Below, piece after piece: positions 6,885 through 13,591 of a DNA stretch of 18,403 nt. The position numbers were made by a program, and so were the translations under genes. Each line of letters opens with the position of its first letter. Position 1 is the first letter of the stretch. This DNA is from an uncultured Lachnospiraceae bacterium (GTDB lineage: Bacteria; Bacillota; Clostridia; Lachnospirales; Lachnospiraceae): NCBI GenBank assembly GCA_946406305.1, contig CAMJKC010000016.1:1-18403 (forward strand), written 5' to 3'. The notes beneath the pieces are model-generated. The model did not search any database, was not told the origin of the DNA, and saw only the letters and a program-made list of their open reading frames with translations.

Positions 6885-7678
6885 AAATTAAATCTGATAA
6901 ATTTTATAATGCATATATGATAGAGACAAAAAAATATGAAGATATTAAAAACAGTATTAAAAATTTTGCTATAGATATAGGCTTTGATAAGAATTTGATT
7001 GAAAAAGGTAATCATCCAGATTTAAAAATAATAACGAGTGAAGAGAATAAGTATTCAGTAAAATTTATAAGAGATTATATAATAGATGACATAGATATAT
7101 CCCCATATATTGCTAATTATAAAATATATGTGATTTTTGATGCAGATACTTTAAAAAATGATTCTCAAAATACTTTGCTAAAAACTCTTGAAGAACCACC
7201 AGAGTATGTTATATTTTTTTTAATAGTAAAAAATAAGAACTTAATCCTTGACACTGTAAAGAGTAGATGTATCAAATTATATGATGTAGAAGAAGTAAAA
7301 AATATTGACTATGAAAAATATAGAGAAGCTATAGTATTTTTATTAAATTATAAATTTTACTCTTATTATAAAATTTCAAGTTTTTTTGAAGAGTTAGACA
7401 AAAATGAGATTTTAAACATATTGAATGTATATGCTATTTTTTTAAGAGATGTATTAGTATATAAAAATACAATAGATATAAAATTCATAGAGAATACTTT
7501 ATTGAAATCAGAAATTATAGATTTTTCAACATCAAATAGTTTTATGACAATAAATTACTTTTTAGATGAAATATATAGTATTATTAATGATTCAATATAT
7601 AATATAGATATAAAACAAAATATAATAAATGTAATATATAAAGCTAAAAACATAGGAGTGAAAAAGATATATATATGA
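6878..7678 (+). CDS. holB: HolB, DNA polymerase III delta' subunit (short)
   Basis: Delta' subunit of the sliding clamp loader, a member of the AAA+ clamp-loader family. The most conserved element is present: NTLLKTLEEPP at 98-108, then IFFLIV and the SRC arginine-finger motif at 129-131 (KSRC). HPDLKI at 46-51 and the IRDYI-type segment at 64-68 also fit. The protein is short (266 residues against roughly 310-340 in most relatives), lacks a Walker A motif as delta' often does, and lacks the four-cysteine zinc module of E. coli delta'. The C-terminal part is very K/I/N-rich and poorly conserved. The ATG at 6878 lies inside the kinase gene (7-nt overlap), and the stop overlaps the next start as ATGA. 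Context with ricT strengthens the call. Confidence 0.88.
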   Translation: MLKIKSDKFYNAYMIETKKYEDIKNSIKNFAIDIGFDKNLIEKGNHPDLKIITSEENKYSVKFIRDYIIDDIDISPYIANYKIYVIFDADTLKNDSQNTLLKTLEEPPEYVIFFLIVKNKNLILDTVKSRCIKLYDVEEVKNIDYEKYREAIVFLLNYKFYSYYKISSFFEELDKNEILNILNVYAIFLRDVLVYKNTIDIKFIENTLLKSEIIDFSTSNSFMTINYFLDEIYSIINDSIYNIDIKQNIINVIYKAKNIGVKKIYI

Positions 7679-8583
7679 GTATGAATATATGTATAGGTGT
7701 AAAATTTAGAAATGTAGGTAAAATGTATTATTTTAGTAAAGATAACAATGAAGTGGAAGTTGGAGACCATGTCATAGTTGAAACTATAAGAGGGGTTGAA
7801 TACGGGACAGTAGTAAAAAACTATATTGAGGTAGACAGTTCAGAATTAAAAACTGCATTAAAGAGTATTATAAGAAAAGCTACAGAAGATGATGACAAGA
7901 CTCACATGGAAAATAAAGAAAAAGAAGCAGAAGCTATGACAAAGTGCAACGAGTGTATAAAGAAGCACAATTTAGCGATGAAGCTTTTAGAGTGTGAATA
8001 TACATTTGATAGAACCAAGATTTTATTTTATTTTTTTTCTGACAACCGTATAGATTTTAGAGAATTAGTAAAAGATTTAGCGAGCATTTTTAGAGTCAGA
8101 ATAGAGCTTAGGCAAGTTGGTGTTAGGGATGCTACAAAGATAATTGGAGGGGTAGGACCATGTGGAAGACCATTTTGTTGTTCTACTTTTTTATCAGAAT
8201 TTAAGCCTGTTTCAGTTAATATGATAAAAGAACAGGGCATAAGTTTAAATCCTAACAAGATATCAGGTTGTTGTGGAAGGCTTATGTGTTGTTTGAGTAA
8301 TGAGCAAAATGTTTATGACGAACTCAATAAGACAATGCCAAATGTAGGTGATGATGTAAAAACTAATGACAAATTGACAGGAGTTGTTATAAGTGTAAAT
8401 ATATTAAAACAGCTTGTGAGAGTTGCTGTCAATTTAAACAATGGTGAAAAGGAAATAAAAGAATATAAAGCAAAAGATTTAATATTTAAAAAGAGAGTAA
8501 AGAAAAATCAAGAAATAGAAGATGATAATGAGATAAGAAAATTAGAAGAATTTGAAAAGAGCGATGTGAAAGCCGAACTATAA
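7675..8583 (+). CDS. ricT: RicT/YaaT, PSP1-domain regulator
   Basis: PSP1-family protein. In B. subtilis RicT (YaaT) forms a Fe-S-containing complex with RicA and RicF that affects RNase Y-dependent RNA maturation, sporulation and competence. The PSP1 domain spans about 1-220. The characteristic cysteines are seen: C91 and C94 (CNEC), C107, C163 (GPCGRPFCC), C168, C169, then C199, C200 (SGCCGRLMCC), C205 and C206. An acidic/basic tail follows residue 265. The ATG at 7675 overlaps the holB stop by 4 nt (ATGA); an ATG two codons later (7681) is a possible alternative, and the AGGAG at 7654-7658 is rather far from both. The holB-ricT pair is conserved in Firmicutes. The stop codon lies in the loop of a terminator hairpin. 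Confidence 0.95.
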   Translation: MSMNICIGVKFRNVGKMYYFSKDNNEVEVGDHVIVETIRGVEYGTVVKNYIEVDSSELKTALKSIIRKATEDDDKTHMENKEKEAEAMTKCNECIKKHNLAMKLLECEYTFDRTKILFYFFSDNRIDFRELVKDLASIFRVRIELRQVGVRDATKIIGGVGPCGRPFCCSTFLSEFKPVSVNMIKEQGISLNPNKISGCCGRLMCCLSNEQNVYDELNKTMPNVGDDVKTNDKLTGVVISVNILKQLVRVAVNLNNGEKEIKEYKAKDLIFKKRVKKNQEIEDDNEIRKLEEFEKSDVKAEL

Positions 8584-8596
8584 AGTTCGGTTTTTT
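8571..8596 (+). terminator. Intrinsic terminator overlapping the ricT stop codon
   Basis: A perfect 7-bp stem CCGAACT (8573-8579) and AGTTCGG (8584-8590) encloses the 4-nt loop ATAA. It can be extended by a G-U and an A-U pair (8571-8572 with 8591-8592) and is followed by six T residues (8591-8596). The ricT stop TAA (8581-8583) is in the loop, so the last codons of ricT form the upstream arm. It should end the long operon that begins upstream of modA. Confidence 0.85.
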
Positions 8597-8617
8597 GTAG
8601 AATAAAAAAACAGAAAA

Positions 8618-8626
8618 TGATATAAT
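8618..8626 (+). promoter_or_regulatory. Extended -10 promoter for truA
   Basis: TGATATAAT is a consensus extended -10 element (TGn followed by TATAAT at 8621-8626). No convincing -35 lies 16-18 bp upstream; the nearest candidate, TTGTAG at 8595-8600, has a 20-bp spacer. Transcription would start about 7 nt after the -10, at about 8632-8634, essentially on the truA ATG at 8633. The ricT terminator immediately upstream makes an independent promoter here plausible. Confidence 0.6.
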
Positions 8627-8632
8627 GAATGT

Positions 8633-9385
8633 ATGAGAATATGTTTAAAAATTGGATATGATGGCACTAATTATAATGGTTGGGATAGTGGCAAGACTGG
8701 CATAGATATAAAAACTGTTATAAGTAAGGTGATTTGCGAACTTATAGATGACGACATAAAACTAATAGGCACGAGTAGAACTGATGCTGGTGTCCATGCA
8801 GAAGGTAATGTTGCTGTTTTTGATACAAATAGAAAAGTAAATGCAAACAAAATATTTTTTGCCATAAATAATTTATTGCCAAGTGATATAGTTATAAAAG
8901 ATTCATTTGCTGTAGATGATGACTTTGAGCCAAGAAAAGTAGAGTCAAAAAAAACATATTTATACAAAATATACAACGATAAAGTAAGAAATCCAATTTT
9001 AGATAGATATACACATTTTGTATATTATGATGTAGATATAGAAAAAATGATCAAAGCGAGTCGATATCTAATAGGAGAGCATGATTTTAAAAGTTTTGTG
9101 AATCCAGAGTCAAATACAGTAAAAAATGGTCAGAGTACAGTTAGAAATATTGAAAAAATAGATATAATAAAAAATGATAAAATTATAAATATTTATATAG
9201 TTGGAAATGGATTTTTATATAACATGGTTAGGATAATTTGTGGAACATTATTAAAAATTGGTATGAATATGTGGGATGTAGAGTATATAAAAACAATCTT
9301 AGATAAAAAAGATAGAAGATATGCAGGTTTTACTCTACCAGCAAAGGGGCTTACATTGCTCAATATAGAATTTAAGTATAATTGA
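8633..9385 (+). CDS. truA: TruA, tRNA pseudouridine(38-40) synthase
   Basis: Converts uridines 38-40 of the tRNA anticodon stem to pseudouridine. The catalytic motif RTDAGVHA is at 49-56, with the nucleophilic Asp at 51. The N-terminal IGYDGTNYNGW at 7-17 is the standard TruA opening, although the usual GWQxQ continues here as GWDSG. YLIGEHDFKSF and GFLYNMVRIICGTL in the second half are also typical. Length 250 is normal. The start at 8633 is fixed by the conserved N-terminus, which begins within 7 residues of it. No Shine-Dalgarno is present upstream: the bases before ATG are the -10 element and a 6-nt gap. It is a monocistronic gene between a terminator and a non-coding region. Confidence 0.95.
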   Translation: MRICLKIGYDGTNYNGWDSGKTGIDIKTVISKVICELIDDDIKLIGTSRTDAGVHAEGNVAVFDTNRKVNANKIFFAINNLLPSDIVIKDSFAVDDDFEPRKVESKKTYLYKIYNDKVRNPILDRYTHFVYYDVDIEKMIKASRYLIGEHDFKSFVNPESNTVKNGQSTVRNIEKIDIIKNDKIINIYIVGNGFLYNMVRIICGTLLKIGMNMWDVEYIKTILDKKDRRYAGFTLPAKGLTLLNIEFKYN

Positions 9386-9443
9386 ATATTATAAAAAATA
9401 ATTTTTGTAAAAACACTCTCGTAGTACTGAGCAAGAACATACA

Positions 9444-9484
9444 GTAGGGGCGAGCACTGCGAGCCCACAGTTAAATAAAATAAA
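9444..9484 (+). repeat. GC-rich hairpin repeat, copy 1
   Basis: A 41-bp unit that opens with GTAGGGGCGAGC and ends in an AT-rich tail, matching copy 2 at 36 of 41 positions with a 67-bp period. The GC-rich part folds as GGGC (9448-9451) with GCCC (9463-9466) and GC (9454-9455) with GC (9459-9460) around the loop ACT. The two stems are separated by a symmetrical tandem G-A/A-G mismatch. Its base composition stands out sharply from the surrounding AT-rich DNA. Confidence 0.75.
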
Positions 9485-9510
9485 AAATAAATTTTTTTAA
9501 AAATGTATTC

Positions 9511-9551
9511 GTAGGGGCGAGCATTGCGAGCTCATTGTTGAATAAAATAAA
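9511..9551 (+). repeat. GC-rich hairpin repeat, copy 2
   Basis: Second copy of the 41-bp unit. It keeps the hairpin: GGGC (9515-9518) faces GCTC (9530-9533) with one G-U wobble where copy 1 has G-C. The GC stem and the tandem G-A mismatch are unchanged, and the loop is ATT instead of ACT. Of the five differences from copy 1, one is in the loop, one is the wobble, and three are in the unpaired tail. Confidence 0.72.
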
Positions 9552-9576
9552 CTTTTTATAAAGGAGAATTTAATAT

Positions 9577-9627
9577 ATGATTAAAAAAGTAATTAAAATT
9601 TTTTTAGATTTCTTAATAAAATTTTAA
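9577..9627 (+). CDS. Possible 16-residue amphipathic peptide
   Basis: A short open frame, ATG to TAA, encodes MIKKVIKIFLDFLIKF. AAGGAG (9561-9566) lies 10 nt upstream, a good Shine-Dalgarno at acceptable spacing. The charged residues fall at positions 3, 4, 7, 11 and 15, one helical face apart, and all others after Met are hydrophobic. As a helix it would be strongly amphipathic and net positive, like phenol-soluble-modulin-type or membrane-active peptides. It could also be a leader peptide for the xdh operon. Against it: in DNA this AT-rich, K/I/F-rich short frames arise by chance, and I found no promoter at a proper distance. Existence as a gene is uncertain. Confidence 0.25.
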   Translation: MIKKVIKIFLDFLIKF

Positions 9628-9635
9628 TATTTTTG

Positions 9636-9664
9636 TTGAAATTTATTAAAAAACATTGTAAAAT
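9636..9664 (+). promoter_or_regulatory. Sigma-A-type promoter of the xdh operon
   Basis: TTGAAA (9636-9641) and TAAAAT (9659-9664) are separated by exactly 17 bp. The predicted start is near 9671, leaving a leader of about 58 nt before xdhA. No purine riboswitch is recognisable in that leader. An overlapping TTGTTG (9633-9638) is a weaker alternative -35. Confidence 0.65.
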
Positions 9665-9728
9665 TAAAATGATAGTGTAAAGTGACTTTAATAAAATTTA
9701 TTTATAGATTTATAGGAGGGGAATATTT

Positions 9729-12074
9729 ATGGAGTATGATAAATTTATCGGTAAATATGTTGGAAGGACAGAACTTAGAGTTGATGCCTATGGAAAAGTA
9801 ACAGGGCGAGCTAAATATTCTGCTGATCTTGCTCCTAAAGATAGTTATGTTGCAAAAGTTCTTCATTCTACTATTGGAAATGGTGAAGTAGTTAGTATTG
9901 ATATTGAAGAAGCAAAAAAAGTAGATGGAGTGGTTGGCGTTTTTACTTGTTTTGATGTTCCAGATATTGAATTTCCTACTGCTGGACATCCATATTCGCT
10001 TGATCCGGGGCATAGAGATTTATGCGATAGGCATTTATTAAATAAAAGAGTTAGATATTATGGAGATGATATTGCAGCAGTAGTTGCATTGGATGAAGTA
10101 GCAGCAACAAAGGCTCTTAAAAAAATAAAAGTTGAATATAAAGAATATCCTGTATTTACTACAGCGAGGGAGGGGCTTGATAAAAATGCAACACCTCTTC
10201 ATCCGAATTTATTTAAAGACAATGTTATAGCACATATTGATTTTAAAACAGATAAAGACTTTGACTATGATAAAGCGATGGAAGAAGCAAAAAAACAATA
10301 TGGTGCTGAAAATTTAGTAGAAATAGTAAAGAATGTAAAAACACCTCTTATATCTCATAGTCATCTTGAACTACCAGTATCTTATGCATATGTAGATACA
10401 AATGGTAAAATCACAGTTGTCGCTTCAACACAAATTCCACATATAGTTAGAAGATGTGTAGCTCATGCACTTGGAGTTCCAATGGGTAAGGTTCGTATTA
10501 TTAAGCCATATATAGGTGGTGGTTTTGGAAATAAGCAAGACGCTTTATATGAACCACTGAATGCTTGGCTTACAACCAAAGTAAATGGGCACCCAGTTTT
10601 GCTTGAAATTAGCAGAGAAGAGACAATAGTATCTACAAGGACAAGACATAGAATGGATGCTGATATCAAAGGTGTATGTACTAAAGATGGTAAATTGTTA
10701 TTTAGAAAAATTACAAATTATGTAGCAAACGGTGGATATGCAAGCCATGGCAATTCTATAACTGCTAAATGTGCTGGAATATTTAAAAACTTATATAAGA
10801 ATCCAATGGGATGTAGTTCAGAGGCATATACAGTATATACAAATTCTCCTACAAGTGGAGCTATGAGAGCATATGGAGTTCCACAGTCTGTATCATTTGC
10901 AGAAACATTGGCTGACGATTTATGTTTTAAAGCAGGTCTTGATCCTTATAAATTTAGAATGGATAACATTGTAGAGGAAGGATTTAAAGATGGAGGCAAT
11001 GTTTTTTATACTTATGGTTTAAAAGATGCTATGAAGATAGGTCATGACCATATAAAGTGGGAAGAAAAAAGAGAGAAATATAAAAATCAAACAGGCAATA
11101 TAAGAAGGGGTGTAGGTATGTGTTGTTTTATGTATCAAACAGCAGTATGGCCTATATCACTTGAAGTATCTGGTGTAAGGATGATTTTAAATCAAGATGG
11201 TTCAATGCAACTTCAAATTGGAGCAACAGAGATAGGGCAAGGTGCAGATACTGTATTCTCTCAAATTGCAGCAGAAACAACAGGTATAACTTTTGATAAG
11301 GTTTATATAATGTCAACACAAGATACTGACTTAACTCCATACGATAGTGGTGCATATGGAAGTAGACAATCTTATGTTTGTGGAAATGCAATACATAAAT
11401 GTGGACAGATATTTAAAAAGAATATTTTAGAATATGCAATTCATATGAAACCAGAATATAAAGTAGAAGATTTAGATGTAGATAATAATAATGTAATTAT
11501 CAAAAAATCTGGCGAAGTAATACTCACTATGGCAGAGTTAGCTACAAATGCAATATATGAAAAGGATGGCTTAAACAATCACATTCATGCAGAAGCATCT
11601 ATAGAGACAACGACTAATACTTTTGCAAGTGGATGTTGTTTTGTTGATATAGAAATAGATATGAAACTTGGGCTCATAACTATAAAGGACATAATAAATG
11701 TTCATGACAGTGGGACAATTTTGAACCCAGCTTTAGCTATTGCACAAGTCCACGGTGGAATGTCTATGAGTTTAGGTTATGCAATGTCAGAAGAATTATT
11801 GGTAGATGAAAAAACTGGTAGAGTCTTAAATGATAATTGGCTTGATTATAAAATTCCAACTGCAATGGATTCACCAGATTTTCATGTAGAGTTTGTAAAT
11901 ATGAAAGATCCAACTGGAGGTTATGGTAATAAGGCACTTGGTGAGCCACCAGCAGTTCCTCCAGCAGTAGCTGTAAGAAATGCTGTTTTAAATGCAACTG
12001 GTTGTATGATGAATGAGTTTCCTATGACATCTCAAAGGCTTGTTGCAGAATTTAAAAAACAAGGTTTGATATAG
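9729..12074 (+). CDS. xdhA: Xanthine dehydrogenase, molybdenum-binding subunit
   Basis: Catalytic subunit of a molybdenum hydroxylase that oxidises hypoxanthine to xanthine and xanthine to urate in the cytoplasm. Its 781 residues are close to E. coli XdhA. The small N-terminal domain (about 1-150) starts with VGRTELRVDAYGKVTGRAKY. Cofactor-binding motifs are GGGFGNKQD at 263-271, GAMRAYG at 377-383, GATEIGQGADTVFSQ at 498-512 and SGAYGSRQSYV at 540-550. The catalytic base is Glu739 in ALGEPP. Position 270 is Gln where the mammalian enzyme has Glu (GGKE), as I recall for E. coli-type XdhA. AGGAGGGG (9714-9721) precedes the ATG. The purine permease and adenine deaminase downstream support the purine substrate; other hydroxylases of this family (e.g. 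for nicotinate) cannot be excluded from sequence alone. Confidence 0.93.
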   Translation: MEYDKFIGKYVGRTELRVDAYGKVTGRAKYSADLAPKDSYVAKVLHSTIGNGEVVSIDIEEAKKVDGVVGVFTCFDVPDIEFPTAGHPYSLDPGHRDLCDRHLLNKRVRYYGDDIAAVVALDEVAATKALKKIKVEYKEYPVFTTAREGLDKNATPLHPNLFKDNVIAHIDFKTDKDFDYDKAMEEAKKQYGAENLVEIVKNVKTPLISHSHLELPVSYAYVDTNGKITVVASTQIPHIVRRCVAHALGVPMGKVRIIKPYIGGGFGNKQDALYEPLNAWLTTKVNGHPVLLEISREETIVSTRTRHRMDADIKGVCTKDGKLLFRKITNYVANGGYASHGNSITAKCAGIFKNLYKNPMGCSSEAYTVYTNSPTSGAMRAYGVPQSVSFAETLADDLCFKAGLDPYKFRMDNIVEEGFKDGGNVFYTYGLKDAMKIGHDHIKWEEKREKYKNQTGNIRRGVGMCCFMYQTAVWPISLEVSGVRMILNQDGSMQLQIGATEIGQGADTVFSQIAAETTGITFDKVYIMSTQDTDLTPYDSGAYGSRQSYVCGNAIHKCGQIFKKNILEYAIHMKPEYKVEDLDVDNNNVIIKKSGEVILTMAELATNAIYEKDGLNNHIHAEASIETTTNTFASGCCFVDIEIDMKLGLITIKDIINVHDSGTILNPALAIAQVHGGMSMSLGYAMSEELLVDEKTGRVLNDNWLDYKIPTAMDSPDFHVEFVNMKDPTGGYGNKALGEPPAVPPAVAVRNAVLNATGCMMNEFPMTSQRLVAEFKKQGLI

Positions 12075-12091
12075 AGAGGAGGCAAAGTATT

Positions 12092-12988
12092 ATGTTTGAT
12101 ATGAAATGGTTTCATGAGGCAAGTAGTGTAGATGATGCTATAGAGTGGTTAAAGAAAGACGAAGATGCGGAAATAATAAGTGGTGGAACAGATGTCTTAA
12201 TATGGATGAGAGAAGGAAAATATGCTGGTAAAGCACTTGTGTCTATACATAATATTCCTGAGTTAAAAGGTATATCACTTGAACAAAATGGTGACATAGT
12301 TATAAGACCAGCTACAAATTTTTACAATATAACACATAATGATATAATACAAAAATATATGAAATCTCTTGGTGAAGCAGTTGATATGGTCGGTGGTCCA
12401 CAGACAAGATGGGCTGGGACAATTGGTGGCAATATTTGTAATGGTGCAACAAGTGCAGAATCTGCTTCTACTATGTCAGCATTTGATGCGAATATAGAAT
12501 TAAAAGGACCAAATGGCATAAGAGTAGTTCCAATTTCTAATTGGTATTTAGGTCCAGGTAAAACTGTAAAAGATAGATGTGAAGTTGTAACAAAATTTAT
12601 AATACCAAAAAGTAATTATGAGAATTTTTATGGTTATTATATAAAATATGGTAAGAGAAAAGCTATGGAAATAACAACTTTAGGATGTTCTTGCTTAGTT
12701 AAACTTGATGATAAAAAAACAAAAATTGAAGATATAAAACTTGCATATGGTGTAGCAAATCCAATACCAAAGAGGGTAGTTGAAGGTGAAAATTTTGCTA
12801 AAGGGAAAATGCTAAAAGATATAGATGAACAATTTCTTAAAGAATATAGTGAGGCAGCTTTATCAGGAACTAATCCAAGAGATAGTTGGAGAGCTTCAAA
12901 AGATTTTCGTATACAACTTATTAAAGAGTTAGCGATAAGAACACTCAAAGAATCTATAAGTAGAGCAGGAGGTAAAATAAATGGCTAA
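12092..12988 (+). CDS. xdhB: Xanthine dehydrogenase, FAD-binding subunit
   Basis: FAD subunit that passes electrons from the iron-sulfur clusters to NAD+ or another acceptor. The 298-residue length matches E. coli XdhB. FAD-binding motifs are SGGTD at 30-34 and GTIGGNICNGATSAES at 109-124, the latter matching the usual TIGGNI/LGGNI pattern. The CO-dehydrogenase-flavoprotein C-terminal domain starts near 176 and contains KYGKRKAMEI at 185-194. The gene begins 17 bp after xdhA with GAGGAGG upstream. Its last 8 nt overlap the start of the next gene, so the FAD and iron-sulfur subunits should be made in equal amounts. Confidence 0.95.
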   Translation: MFDMKWFHEASSVDDAIEWLKKDEDAEIISGGTDVLIWMREGKYAGKALVSIHNIPELKGISLEQNGDIVIRPATNFYNITHNDIIQKYMKSLGEAVDMVGGPQTRWAGTIGGNICNGATSAESASTMSAFDANIELKGPNGIRVVPISNWYLGPGKTVKDRCEVVTKFIIPKSNYENFYGYYIKYGKRKAMEITTLGCSCLVKLDDKKTKIEDIKLAYGVANPIPKRVVEGENFAKGKMLKDIDEQFLKEYSEAALSGTNPRDSWRASKDFRIQLIKELAIRTLKESISRAGGKING

Positions 12989-13556
12989 GCATTTTGTAAA
13001 AATGAATGTAAATGGCAAAGATGTAGAAGTTGCAGTTGACGATAGAGAATCTCTATTAGACACATTGAGAAATCAGTTAAATCTTACTTCAGTGAAAAAA
13101 GGATGTGAGGTAGGAGAATGTGGAGCATGTTCTGTTTTACTTGAAGGTAGATGTTTAGATTCATGTATATATTTATCTATGTGGGCAGAGGGCAAACATA
13201 TTATAACAGTTGAAGGTTTGACTGATGAAAATGGAGAGCTAACAGATGTTCAAAAAGAGTTTATAAAACAAGCGGCAGTTCAATGTGGATTTTGTACTCC
13301 AGGATTTATACTAAAAGCAGTAGAGTTAGTTGGAGATAACAAACCATATAGTAGAGAAGAAATAAAGAGACTAATATCAGGTAATTTGTGTAGATGTACT
13401 GGATATATGAATATAGTAACAGCTATTGAACATGCTATTGCTCATAATATGAAAAAACTGGGTATAGATTATAAAGTAAGTAGTGGTTTTTCATCACTTG
13501 AGGAAAAAGAAGATTCGCTTGAAGAAAAAGCTAAGGAATTATATAAGAAATATTAA
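12981..13556 (+). CDS. xdhC: Xanthine dehydrogenase, 2x[2Fe-2S] subunit
   Basis: Iron-sulfur subunit of the dehydrogenase, named after E. coli xdhC and not to be confused with the XdhC/CoxI maturation factor at 17741. The plant-ferredoxin-like cluster is held by C42, C47, C50 and C62. The second cluster, in the helical domain, is held by C102, C105, C137 and C139 (QCGFCTPG and NLCRCTGY). C58 is an extra cysteine. Residues beyond about 160 form a charged tail rich in E and K (to 191), longer than in the shortest relatives. Translation starts inside the FAD-subunit gene with AGGAGG (12967-12972) 8 nt upstream. All cofactor ligands are intact. Confidence 0.95.
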   Translation: MAKHFVKMNVNGKDVEVAVDDRESLLDTLRNQLNLTSVKKGCEVGECGACSVLLEGRCLDSCIYLSMWAEGKHIITVEGLTDENGELTDVQKEFIKQAAVQCGFCTPGFILKAVELVGDNKPYSREEIKRLISGNLCRCTGYMNIVTAIEHAIAHNMKKLGIDYKVSSGFSSLEEKEDSLEEKAKELYKKY

Positions 13557-13591
13557 ATATAAGAGAAAAAACATATTTAAAGGAGGAAAAT

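Larger units (their letters stand above)
9386..9728 (+). other. 343-bp intergenic region between truA and xdhA
   Basis: The only long stretch without an established gene. From left to right it holds an AT-rich segment with nothing I recognise (9386-9443), two GC-rich hairpin repeats (9444-9484 and 9511-9551), a possible 16-codon peptide gene (9577-9627) with its own Shine-Dalgarno, a sigma-A-type promoter (9636-9664), a leader of about 58 nt and the xdhA ribosome binding site. I looked for a purine riboswitch and a hairpin plus T-run terminator after truA and saw neither. Confidence 0.7.

Noticed and set aside
9193..9468. Antisense open frame covering the end of truA and the first hairpin repeat
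   Set aside because: It lies opposite a firmly identified gene, has no ribosome binding site that I can see, and its protein shows no family motif.
9444..9551. CRISPR-like repeat pair
   Set aside because: There are only two copies, the copies diverge at 5 positions including the flank, the spacing is a single AT-rich segment, and no cas gene is present.
9535..9562. Promoter TTGTTG-16 bp-TATAAA for the 16-residue peptide
   Set aside because: Its -10 would overlap the Shine-Dalgarno, so the transcript would start after it and lack the site. It does not support translation of the peptide.
9665..9728. Purine riboswitch in the xdhA leader
   Set aside because: I could not find the conserved purine-aptamer loops, and the leader of about 58 nt is shorter than the aptamer plus an expression platform. 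The pbuG and ade leaders are also too short.
10518..10545. Possible inactivation of XdhA because Gln270 replaces the Glu of the mammalian GGKE motif
   Set aside because: As I recall, E. coli-type XdhA has the same GNKQD motif, and the catalytic Glu739 in ALGEPP is intact.
9729..12074. Selenocysteine (in-frame TGA) in the dehydrogenase
   Set aside because: The reading frame is uninterrupted from start to stop, with no internal TGA. Any selenium would have to be the labile, non-selenocysteine form.
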